A stretch of 64,000 nucleotides of DNA from the NCBI RefSeq assembly GCF_018885265.1, contig NZ_CP076538.1, positions 1,648,001 through 1,712,000 of the forward strand, in the 5' to 3' direction. How positions within the stretch are numbered: the stretch's first letter is position 1; every line of letters starts with the position of its first letter. A model generated the notes under the pieces. The model was not told the DNA's origin. It ran no database searches and was given only the letters and a program-made list of their open reading frames with translations. Positions 57,214 through 64,000 of the stretch are shown here, in pieces. Position numbers and translations under genes: made by a program. This DNA comes from Amycolatopsis aidingensis (GTDB lineage: Bacteria > Actinomycetota > Actinomycetes > Mycobacteriales > Pseudonocardiaceae).

Positions 57214-59472
57214 ATGAGATCCACCCTGCATCGAGTGCTCAGAGCCACGGTCGCCGCCTTGCTCACCATCACGGCGGCCGTTGCCCTGAGCACGCCAGCA
57301 CGCGCGGCGGGCGACCTCACCGCCACGTTCACACTGTCCGGCAACACCGGCGAGTACACGGTCACCAACAACGGCAGTGCCGCGGTCTCCGGATGGGCGG
57401 TGACCTTCGAGCTTCCCGAGGGTGTCACCGCCAGCACCGGGGCGCACGGCACGGTGAGCCAGACCGGGACCAGGGTGACCCTGACCCCGGCCTTCTACAT
57501 CGAGACGCTGCAACCCGGCGCCTCGACCTATCCATACAGTCCGACCTTCCGGCTCAGCTCACCGGTTGAGCCCACCATGTGCCGGGTGGACGACGCGAAC
57601 TGCGACGGTTCACCGGACACCCCGCCGACGCCACCGGCCAATCCGCGGGTGACGGTCAAGACGACCACCACGGTGGCGCTGGCCTGGGACGCGGCCGGGC
57701 CGGGATCGCTTCCGGTCGCAGAGTACGAGGTGTACCGCGGGGAGACCCTCGCCGCCACGGTCACCGGTACCTCGGCCACGGTGACCGGGCTGACCCCGAA
57801 CACCGAGTACACCTTCACCGTGGTGGCCAAGGACCGCAAGGGAACGGCATCCGAGCCGAGCGCCCCGGTGACGGTCAGCACCAACAACCCGTCCGACGAC
57901 ACGCAGGCGCCGACTGTCCCCGGCAACCTGCGTGCCACCGACGCGACCTCGAGCAGCGTCTCGCTCACCTGGAACGCCGCCACGGACAACACCGGGGTCG
58001 CCGCCTACGACGTGTACCGGGACGGCACGCTGAGCACCACGGTGACCGGTACCTCGGCCACCGTGGACGGGCTTTCACCGTCCACAAGCTACTCGTTCAC
58101 GGTCCGGGCACGGGACGGCTACGACAACACCTCGGCACCAAGCTCCGCGATCACGGTGTCCACAAGCGACGTCGTGGAGGGACACGCCAAGGTCGGGTAC
58201 TTCGTGCAGTGGGGTATCTACGGCAGGCAGTACTTCGTCAAGAACCTGGACACCAGTGGTGCGGCCGCGCGGCTGACGCATATCAACTACGCCTTCGGCA
58301 ACATCGACCCGGACGACCTGACCTGCCTGCAGGGGGTCACCAAGGGAACCTCCCCCGACCCGCAGGATCCCAACCAGGGTGACGGCGCGGGTGACGCGGA
58401 AGCCGACTACGGGCGGCCGATGAGCGCGGCCCAGTCGGTGGACGGGGTCGGTGACACCGGCTGGGAGGACCTGCGCGGCAACTTCAACGAACTGCGGGAG
58501 CTGAAGGCCAAGTACCCGCACCTGAAGGTGATGATGTCGCTCGGTGGCTGGACGTACTCGAAGTACTTCTCCGATGTGGCAGCGACCGAGGCCGCCAGGG
58601 AGAAGTTCGTGCGCTCCTGCATCGACATCTACATCAAGGGCAACCTGCCGGAGTACAACGGGGCGGGTGGTCCTGGCAGTGCCGCGGGCATCTTCGACGG
58701 TATCGACCTCGACTGGGAGTGGCCGGGTGCCGAGGGGCATGCGGGTAACCACGTCAGCCCGGAGGACAAGCGGAACAACACCTTGCTGATCAAGGAGTTC
58801 CGGGAGCAACTCGACGCGCTCGGCGAGCAGACCGGGGAGCGCTACCAGCTCACCGCGTTCACCCCTGCGGACCCGGCCAAGATCGAGGCGGGCTGGGAGC
58901 TGAAGGAGGTCGCGAAGTACCTGGACTTCATGAACGTGCAGGGCTACGACTTCCACGGCTCCGGCAGCGACAACTCCTGGGAACCGAACCGCACCGGGCA
59001 CCAGGGCAACCTGTTCGTGGATCCGGACGATCCCTACGACTTCCACTTCAGCGTGGAGAACGCGATCGACGTCTATCTTGACGCCGGGGTGAATCCGCGC
59101 AAGCTGACCATCGGGCTGGCCTTCTACGGACGGGGCTGGCAAGGGGTTGCCGATGGTGGCGCGAACGGTGAATGGCAGTCGGCGAACGGGGCCGCACCGG
59201 GGCAGTTCGCCGAGGAAGCGGGTACCCGCGGGTACAGCAACCTGATGTCCAGCGTGTCGAACTGTTCGGTGCACCACGATCCGGTCGCCGTGGCCAGCTA
59301 CTGCTACACCGGCAACGGCGGGCAGTGGTGGACCTTCGACGACACCTGGTCGATCGAACGCAAGACCGACTGGATCAAGGAGAAGGGCCTGCTCGGCGCG
59401 ATGATCTGGGAAATGTCCGGGGACACCCGGAACGGAACCCTGATGCGGGCCGTCGATTCCGGCCTGAACTAG
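57214..59472 (+). CDS. Secreted GH18 chitinase with CBM and two fibronectin III domains
   Basis: A 752-residue secreted enzyme with AGGGGA before the ATG. Signal peptide (about 1-30, ending ARAA), then a cellulose/chitin-binding module of the CBM2 type (about 31-130, GEYTVTNNGSAAVSGWAVTFEL), two FN3 domains (about 147-228 and 232-318, each ending in VTVST or ITVST), and a GH18 catalytic domain (about 325-752). The GH18 core has FDGIDLDWEWPG with the catalytic Glu (about residue 503), YAFGNI and MIWEMSGD. It hydrolyses chitin outside the cell. Two DasR-type operators upstream predict induction by chitin-derived amino sugar. A hairpin terminator follows. Confidence 0.92.
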   Translation: MRSTLHRVLRATVAALLTITAAVALSTPARAAGDLTATFTLSGNTGEYTVTNNGSAAVSGWAVTFELPEGVTASTGAHGTVSQTGTRVTLTPAFYIETLQPGASTYPYSPTFRLSSPVEPTMCRVDDANCDGSPDTPPTPPANPRVTVKTTTTVALAWDAAGPGSLPVAEYEVYRGETLAATVTGTSATVTGLTPNTEYTFTVVAKDRKGTASEPSAPVTVSTNNPSDDTQAPTVPGNLRATDATSSSVSLTWNAATDNTGVAAYDVYRDGTLSTTVTGTSATVDGLSPSTSYSFTVRARDGYDNTSAPSSAITVSTSDVVEGHAKVGYFVQWGIYGRQYFVKNLDTSGAAARLTHINYAFGNIDPDDLTCLQGVTKGTSPDPQDPNQGDGAGDAEADYGRPMSAAQSVDGVGDTGWEDLRGNFNELRELKAKYPHLKVMMSLGGWTYSKYFSDVAATEAAREKFVRSCIDIYIKGNLPEYNGAGGPGSAAGIFDGIDLDWEWPGAEGHAGNHVSPEDKRNNTLLIKEFREQLDALGEQTGERYQLTAFTPADPAKIEAGWELKEVAKYLDFMNVQGYDFHGSGSDNSWEPNRTGHQGNLFVDPDDPYDFHFSVENAIDVYLDAGVNPRKLTIGLAFYGRGWQGVADGGANGEWQSANGAAPGQFAEEAGTRGYSNLMSSVSNCSVHHDPVAVASYCYTGNGGQWWTFDDTWSIERKTDWIKEKGLLGAMIWEMSGDTRNGTLMRAVDSGLN

Positions 59473-59481
59473 AAGGCGGTG

Positions 59482-59520
59482 GGGTCGTGGGTGTTCCGGC
59501 GCGGGGAGCACCCACGACCC
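59482..59520 (+). terminator. Terminator hairpin between convergent genes
   Basis: A 12-base perfect stem (GGGTCGTGGGTG and complement) around a 15-base loop, starting 10 bases after the chitinase stop and just before the end of the convergent carboxypeptidase gene. No T-run, as is common in GC-rich actinobacteria. Confidence 0.7.
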
Positions 59521-59527
59521 GCTGTCG

Positions 59528-60559
59528 TCAGGCGCTGTCCGCGGTCCGTGCGGCGCCGATCGGTTCGCCGCGGGGCGGGATCCGCTCGGCCGCTTCCGGG
59601 TCGATCTTCCGCAGCGAGCCGTTCGCCGTGCCCCGCGCGACGGCCAGCATGGCATGGGTCGCCCTGCGGATCTGTGCCTGCTCGTGCTCGGCCGGCATGG
59701 CGCTCAGCTCGACCAGCACGCTCCCGCTGCCACGCAGGCCGTAGGCGTTGCGGGCGATGCCCTGGTAGTTCCCGCCGGGGTACTGGGAGATGTTGCCGCC
59801 TGCCGCGTTCATTGCCGCCGCGGCGACCACGGTGACCTGCTTGGAAAGGGTGACGGCCCGCTCGGCCACCTCGGGGTGCGTCGGCCACTTGACCGAGCCG
59901 GTGAGCTCCCTGCCCGCATCGTCGCGGTACCGGCCCTGCATGTGGTAGTCCACCACGATGTCCGGCTGGAACCCGGCGTAGTGCCGCTGGATCAGCCCGG
60001 CCTCGGTGGCCGGGTTGTCCTCCGGCGCGAGCTCGGGGTTGTGGTAGCGGTTGATGTCGTAGCCCTTGCCCGGTTCGCCGAACTCCGGATCGGCCTCGGG
60101 CGCGTAGTTGTACCGCCAGTTCCGTTCATGCCCGTCGGGGTTGGCCCGCACCACGATGTCCACGGTCACTCTGGAGCGCAGCCAGCGCTGGTAGGGACTG
60201 TTACCGAGCCCGGTCTCGCGGAGGAACTCCAGCGCGGCGGGTGTACCAAGCGGCTCGTTCCCGTGTTGCTGGGTGAGGTACAGGATGCGCAGCGGGCCGT
60301 GGCCGACCCTGGCGCTCCACACCGGCCTGCCCTCGTTCGACCGGCCGATCGGGGAGACCTGGACGGCCCCGCGGCTGAACAGCCGCAGCTTGTGCAGCTC
60401 GAAGGCGAGCTTCGCGGTGCTCGGCCGCGGATCGACCCAGCGGTGCCCGCCCTGCTGCTCCGGCGCGGGCGCGGCCTGCGCCGGGGCTGCCAGCAGGGCA
60501 GGAAGGACCAGGAAAGCGGATAAGGCGGACAATACGGAAGCGAACCGTGTTTTCCCCAT
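59528..60559 (-). CDS. Secreted M14-family zinc carboxypeptidase
   Basis: A 343-residue exported protein: signal peptide (SVLSALSAFLVLPALLAAPAQA) then the catalytic domain. Zinc ligands: HGNE (His-x-x-Glu) in LTQQHGNEPLG and a His in VDYHMQG; substrate residues in NPDGHERNWRYN; proton-donor Glu in SVLVELSAMP. It removes C-terminal residues from peptides outside the cell. It is next to the chitinase but on the opposite strand with a separate promoter, so co-regulation is not shown. Confidence 0.85.
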   Translation of the reverse strand: MGKTRFASVLSALSAFLVLPALLAAPAQAAPAPEQQGGHRWVDPRPSTAKLAFELHKLRLFSRGAVQVSPIGRSNEGRPVWSARVGHGPLRILYLTQQHGNEPLGTPAALEFLRETGLGNSPYQRWLRSRVTVDIVVRANPDGHERNWRYNYAPEADPEFGEPGKGYDINRYHNPELAPEDNPATEAGLIQRHYAGFQPDIVVDYHMQGRYRDDAGRELTGSVKWPTHPEVAERAVTLSKQVTVVAAAAMNAAGGNISQYPGGNYQGIARNAYGLRGSGSVLVELSAMPAEHEQAQIRRATHAMLAVARGTANGSLRKIDPEAAERIPPRGEPIGAARTADSA

Positions 60560-60651
60560 AACGGGTCAGTCTGCCCCGGTGGCGCGGCTACCGGCAAGGC
60601 GCCGGTGAAGGCGGTCCCGCCGGTGGCCGCCCGGAGCCGGAGCTCTACAGT

Positions 60652-61596
60652 TTGCGCATGCCCACCCCTTGGAAACAGGCGCCGCTCAACGTCGTCCGCG
60701 GTGGCCTCATCGGCACGGCGGAGACCATCCCCGGGGTCAGCGGCGGCACGCTCGCGCTGGTCACCGGCGTCTACACCAACCTGATCGACGCGGCGGGCGA
60801 GCTGCTGAGCGCGTTGCGCCTGCTGTTCGGCGATCTGGCCAAGGGCAAGGGCACCGCACGTGGCCGCACGGCGCTGCGCGGGATCGACTGGGCGCTGGTG
60901 CTGCCGGTGCTGGCCGGGATGGCGGTCGCGCTGGTGCTGGCGGCCAAGCTGCTCGCGCCGATCCTGGAGAACCATCCCGAGCACGCGCTCGGCGCCTTCG
61001 GCGGCATGATCCTCGCCTCGATCATCGTGCCGCTGCGCGCGATGGGCGCGGCTCCGCGCGGGCTGGACTACCTGCTCATGCTGCTGGCAGCGGTGGCCTG
61101 CGCCGTGCTCACCGGGCTGCCTGCCGGAGAGATCGCGGACCCCCCGCTGTGGCTGGTCGGCATCGTGGCGGCCTTCGCGATCAACGCGCTGGTGCTGCCC
61201 GGGGTGTCCGGTTCCTTCCTGATGCTGACGGTGGGCATCTACGGCCCGACGATCGCCGCGGTGAACGACCGCAACCTGGCCTACCTCGGGGCGTTCGCGC
61301 TCGGTGCGCTGATCGGTCTCGGCCTGTTCGTCAAGGGGCTGCAGTGGCTGCTGCACCACCGTAGGCAGGCCACGCTGGCGGTGATGACCGGGCTGATGAT
61401 CGGTTCGCTGCGGGCACTGTGGCCGTGGCAGGACGAGGACCGCACGCTGCTTGCCCCCTACGGCGATGTCGGCGGGGTGGTCGCCCTCGCGGTCGCCGGT
61501 GCCGTGCTGGTGATCGTGCTGGTGGTGGCCGAGGCCAAGATCCATGCCAGGCAGCACGCCGGCCGGGAGAACGACGGCGCCACCGCGAGCGTGTAG
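60652..61596 (+). CDS. DUF368 membrane protein, PopT-like
   Basis: A 314-residue protein with about eight transmembrane helices. The TTG at 60652 has GGAG 9 bases upstream; the ATG at 60658 is the alternative. Family features: GLIGTAETIPGVSGGTLALVTGVY near the N-terminus and VLPGVSGSFLMLTVGIY in the second half, two copies of the PGVSG motif. Recent work identifies DUF368 proteins as undecaprenyl-phosphate translocases (PopT) recycling the lipid carrier for wall synthesis; other lipid substrates are possible. It stands alone. Confidence 0.88.
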   Translation: MRMPTPWKQAPLNVVRGGLIGTAETIPGVSGGTLALVTGVYTNLIDAAGELLSALRLLFGDLAKGKGTARGRTALRGIDWALVLPVLAGMAVALVLAAKLLAPILENHPEHALGAFGGMILASIIVPLRAMGAAPRGLDYLLMLLAAVACAVLTGLPAGEIADPPLWLVGIVAAFAINALVLPGVSGSFLMLTVGIYGPTIAAVNDRNLAYLGAFALGALIGLGLFVKGLQWLLHHRRQATLAVMTGLMIGSLRALWPWQDEDRTLLAPYGDVGGVVALAVAGAVLVIVLVVAEAKIHARQHAGRENDGATASV

Positions 61597-61602
61597 CGGG
61601 CC

Positions 61603-62463
61603 TCAGCCGTGCCGCTGGTCCAGGAAGCCGGTGACCAGCGAGTAGAAGTCGTACGGGCGTTCCTCCTGCAGGTGGTGCCCGGCCCGGTCCATGACGTACA
61701 GCTGCCCTCGCTCGATCATCCTGGCCAGCATCAGCGGGTAGTCCGGGGTGAGGAAGGCGTCGTGCATCCCCCAGGCGAACAGCACCGGCGCGGTGATCCG
61801 GCCGAGCTGGTCGGTGAGGTCCTGCCACTCGCCCCGCGGCTGGTCGGAGGCCCCGGCCAGGGCCCGCTCGCCGGGGTCGAGGCTCTGCTCGTAGCGCAGC
61901 CGCACGGTGGACTCCGGGATGGCGTCCGGGTCGTACCACTCCAGCCGGGCCATCAGCGCGCGCATCTTGGCCAGGCTCGGACCCTCGCCGCCGTAGTAGG
62001 CGTCCCTGGCGTTGCGCCCGCGCCTGCCCCCTTCCGGCAGCGGGGCCAGCGGGCCGTAGTGCACTGGCATGCTGCCGGTGACCACCAGGGCCCGCACCCG
62101 GTCGGGATAATGGGCGGCGAGGTTCAGCGCGATCGTCCCGCCCCAGGAGTTGCACACGAAGTCGGCGCGGTCGATGCCGAGGGTGTCCAGTAGGGCGACG
62201 GTCCTTGCGGCGTGGAAGTCCCACATCGGCCCGGAGATGACGCACTTGTCCGACTTGCCGTACTGCAGGATGTCCACCAGCAGGCAGCGGCGGTCGGCGG
62301 CGAACAGCGGCGCCACCGGGCCGAAGTCCGACCAGGCGGTGCAGCCGGGCCCGCCGCCGTGCAGGAAGACCGTCGGGCTGCCGGCGCCGAGGTCGAGGTA
62401 GTGGTAGCGGACCCCGTCCGCTTCGGCGAAGTGTCCCGGTGGTTCTGGAGTCACCCTCGGCAT
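61603..62463 (-). CDS. Alpha/beta hydrolase, meta-cleavage-product hydrolase-like
   Basis: A 286-residue protein with the C-C bond hydrolase features of MhpC/BphD/HsaD-type enzymes: FLHGGGPGCTAWSDF (oxyanion loop), VCNSWGGTIAL (Ser nucleophile), FAWGMHDAFLTPDYPL (acid) and GHHLQEERP (His). Such enzymes cleave the ring-opened products of aromatic or steroid degradation. The paired MaoC-like proteins and a Rieske oxygenase on the other side support a catabolic locus, but the pathway is unknown. Confidence 0.8.
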   Translation of the reverse strand: MPRVTPEPPGHFAEADGVRYHYLDLGAGSPTVFLHGGGPGCTAWSDFGPVAPLFAADRRCLLVDILQYGKSDKCVISGPMWDFHAARTVALLDTLGIDRADFVCNSWGGTIALNLAAHYPDRVRALVVTGSMPVHYGPLAPLPEGGRRGRNARDAYYGGEGPSLAKMRALMARLEWYDPDAIPESTVRLRYEQSLDPGERALAGASDQPRGEWQDLTDQLGRITAPVLFAWGMHDAFLTPDYPLMLARMIERGQLYVMDRAGHHLQEERPYDFYSLVTGFLDQRHG

Positions 62464-62558
62464 CCTGGTCCCGCGCCCGCCCTGTGGGAAAGCGGGCTGT
62501 TTCGTTCAGCGGTCCGCCCCGCTGTCCATGGCGCGGGCTTCGCTTAGTCTCGGCTGTC

Positions 62559-63035
62559 ATGCGAACCGAGTTGGAACTGGCCGAAAGCCGGGCACTGGCC
62601 CTGGTGGACCGCGAGGAGCACCGGGATCTCGGCCCGGTGCGTACGGTGGACGCGGTGGCCTTCGCCCGCGCGGCGGGGGAGACCGACCCCCGGTTGCTCG
62701 ACGCCTCCCGGCCGGACTTCCTGGTGCACCCGATGTTCCTGCCCAGCCTGCTGCGCGGGCCCGCAGGGGCGCAGGCGGAGGAGTACCGGCCGGACGGGAT
62801 GTACCGGGACGAGGTGCCCGGCACCGAAGGGCTGGACGTCCGGCTGATGGCGGGCGGGCAGGAGGTGCGGTTCACCGCGCCGGTGCCGACCGGCGAACCC
62901 GTGTGGCTCACCCGCAGGCTGGTTTCGGTGCAGCGCAAGGGAAGCACGGTGTTCCTGCTGCTCACCGTCGACAAGACCTACACGGCAGGCACGCGGGTGC
63001 TGGCCGAGGTGACCGAAAGGTTCATCGTCCGATGA
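62559..63035 (+). CDS. MaoC-like N-terminal (FAS1-type) dehydratase subunit
   Basis: A 158-residue hot-dog protein. The ATG at 62559 fits the family start; upstream in-frame sequence lacks domain character. GPVRTVDAVAFARAAGETDP matches the N-terminal dehydratase-like half of MaoC fusion proteins, ending in VTERFIVR. It is coupled by ATGA to the second half, and together they probably form a heterodimeric enoyl-CoA hydratase. Neither partner alone is expected to be complete. Confidence 0.75.
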   Translation: MRTELELAESRALALVDREEHRDLGPVRTVDAVAFARAAGETDPRLLDASRPDFLVHPMFLPSLLRGPAGAQAEEYRPDGMYRDEVPGTEGLDVRLMAGGQEVRFTAPVPTGEPVWLTRRLVSVQRKGSTVFLLLTVDKTYTAGTRVLAEVTERFIVR

Positions 63036-63427
63036 CCGAGCCCGTGGTGCAGCCCACCGAGTTGGCGGCGGATGCCGTGCGCCTGCTGCGGTTCGGCGCC
63101 GTCACGCGCAACGCGCACCGGATCCACTACGACGCGGGCTTCGCAGCCGCGGAGGGTCTGGCCGCCCCGGTCGTCATGGCCCAGCTGCATGGTTGCGGCT
63201 TCTTCCGCGCGGCGGCCGAGTGGGCAGGCGATCCGGCGGCCGTGCTTTCGGTGAACTGGCGCAACCGCGCGCCCGCACCCGCCGGGTCCCGGCTGGTCGT
63301 CACCGGGACGGTACGCGAGGTGCGGGACGGTCAGGCCGTGCTGGACCTGGAACAGCGCTGCGACGCCGAAACCGTCTGCTGCCACGGCACCGCCACGGTC
63401 CGCCTCACCTCCCCAGCGGGGCCCTGA
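63032..63427 (+). CDS. MaoC-like hydratase subunit (catalytic half)
   Basis: A 131-residue hot-dog protein starting in an overlap with its partner. TRNAHRIHYD contains the hydratase-2 catalytic Asp/His signature, followed by the hot-dog helix and sheet (VVMAQLHGCGFFRAA, SVNWRNRAPAPAGSRL). It likely hydrates an enoyl-CoA with the upstream subunit. The stop codon lies inside a 14-base inverted repeat. Confidence 0.78.
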   Translation: MTEPVVQPTELAADAVRLLRFGAVTRNAHRIHYDAGFAAAEGLAAPVVMAQLHGCGFFRAAAEWAGDPAAVLSVNWRNRAPAPAGSRLVVTGTVREVRDGQAVLDLEQRCDAETVCCHGTATVRLTSPAGP

Positions 63428-63503
63428 ACGTGGCTTTCGCGACGTCAGATGTCTCAATCGTGCCGTTCGCGACGTTGAACGTCCTGATCGCCACGTTCAG
63501 GGC
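63421..63503. repeat. Palindrome-flanked intergenic element
   Basis: A 14-base perfect inverted repeat (GCCCTGAACGTGGC and its complement) encloses 55 bases holding two TCGCGACGT copies and other ACGT-rich short repeats. The left arm overlaps the last codons and stop of the MaoC-like gene. It resembles a dispersed intergenic repeat and could also terminate transcription. Confidence 0.65.
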
Positions 63504-63612
63504 ACCCCTCCGGTGTGGGTCTGCTGAGCGGAACGGGGTGGTGGATCAGGCGCGGCAGGCGGGTCGATGATCCAGGCCCGCCGATCTCGTACGCGCAGGG
63601 AAGGTGTCCTCG

Positions 63613-64000
63613 ATGGCTGGTCCCGATTCGCTGCGATGGCGCCCGCGCGCCGCTGGCAGGCAGGACTGGGCCTCCTGGCCGCACTACGACGCGGCGGGCA
63701 GCGGTTTCCCTGGCTACTGGTACCCGGTCACCTGGGGCAGCCATGTCGACGGTACCCCGCGGGCCTTCACCATCTGCGGGGAACGGCTGGTGCTGCTGCG
63801 CGACGGCGGGACGGTGTACGCGCTGCACGACCGTTGCCCGCATCGCGGTGTGCCACTGTCCGAAGGGGACCAGCAGTTCCCCGGCACGATCAGCTGTCCC
63901 TACCACGGCTGGACCTACCGGCTCACCGACGGCAAGTTGTGCGCGGTGATCACTGACGGGCCGGACTCCCCGATCTGCGGGAAGGTCACCGTCCGGACCT
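63613..64000 (+). CDS. Rieske non-haem iron oxygenase, alpha-subunit type (3' end outside window)
   Basis: 129 residues are visible from an ATG 7 bases after AAGGTG; the frame is open to the last base. The Rieske cluster motif is complete: Cys and His in DRCPHRGVPLSEG and Cys/His in SCPYHGWTY. The aromatic N-terminus (FPGYWYPVTWGSHVDGTP) is typical of ring-hydroxylating or demethylating oxygenases, whose catalytic mononuclear iron domain would follow outside the window. It probably continues the catabolic group that starts at 62559. Confidence 0.85.
   Translation, partial: MAGPDSLRWRPRAAGRQDWASWPHYDAAGSGFPGYWYPVTWGSHVDGTPRAFTICGERLVLLRDGGTVYALHDRCPHRGVPLSEGDQQFPGTISCPYHGWTYRLTDGKLCAVITDGPDSPICGKVTVRT

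Overview
The window is a stretch of very GC-rich actinobacterial chromosome. Many genes overlap by 1-4 bases (ATGA, GTGA, TGATG) and many start with GTG. The gene content (13E12-type HNH protein, SARP regulator, complete Mce lipid importer, DUF574-type methyltransferases, PucR regulators) and the short intergenic repeat families fit the Pseudonocardiaceae, for example Amycolatopsis or a relative. This is an inference from style and content, not a species call. No rRNA, tRNA, insertion sequence or CRISPR array was recognised.

Layout. (1) 1-10356: an operon entered mid-gene, with two Pfa/HglE-like iterative polyketide or fatty-acid synthase proteins, a free acyl carrier protein, an alpha/beta hydrolase and a family-1 glycosyltransferase. 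It probably makes a glycosylated long-chain lipid. (2) 10325-19342: an HNH protein, a lytic transglycosylase with an Asp-Pro-rich tail, a SARP/AfsR-like regulator without the Walker A lysine, a DrrAB-like ABC exporter, a GT-C-like membrane protein and a small membrane protein. (3) 19866-42551: a lipid-transport island. The core is one complete mce operon (MceG-like ATPase, YrbE A/B, MceA-F). Around it are two paired lipoproteins, three secreted proteins built from the same two domains (fused A-A-linker-B, B alone, A alone), a fatty-acyl-AMP ligase, a PKS-like protein that has lost the KS, AT and KR catalytic residues, and two tandem PucR regulators. (4) 42790-50753: hydrolases, a flavin reductase-like protein, DoxX, a degenerate anti-sigma-like protein, a membrane protein and the first GGDEF/EAL-like protein. 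(5) 50780-57114: a P450 divergent from two DUF574-type methyltransferases, the second GGDEF/EAL-like protein and a sulfurtransferase. (6) 57118-64000: a GH18 chitinase behind two DasR-type operators, a secreted M14 carboxypeptidase, a DUF368 (PopT-like) protein, and the start of a catabolic-looking group (C-C bond hydrolase, paired MaoC-like proteins, Rieske protein cut by the window end).

The most unusual part is region 3. The mce operon, the stand-alone B protein and the first PucR regulator each have the same two-part upstream element (TGTGTGCC, 11 bases, then CnnTAAnG), which suggests one regulon. The secreted A and B modules occur fused in one gene and separate in two others around the importer, so they are candidate extracellular partners of this Mce system. 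All functional statements come from reading motifs; no database search was run.
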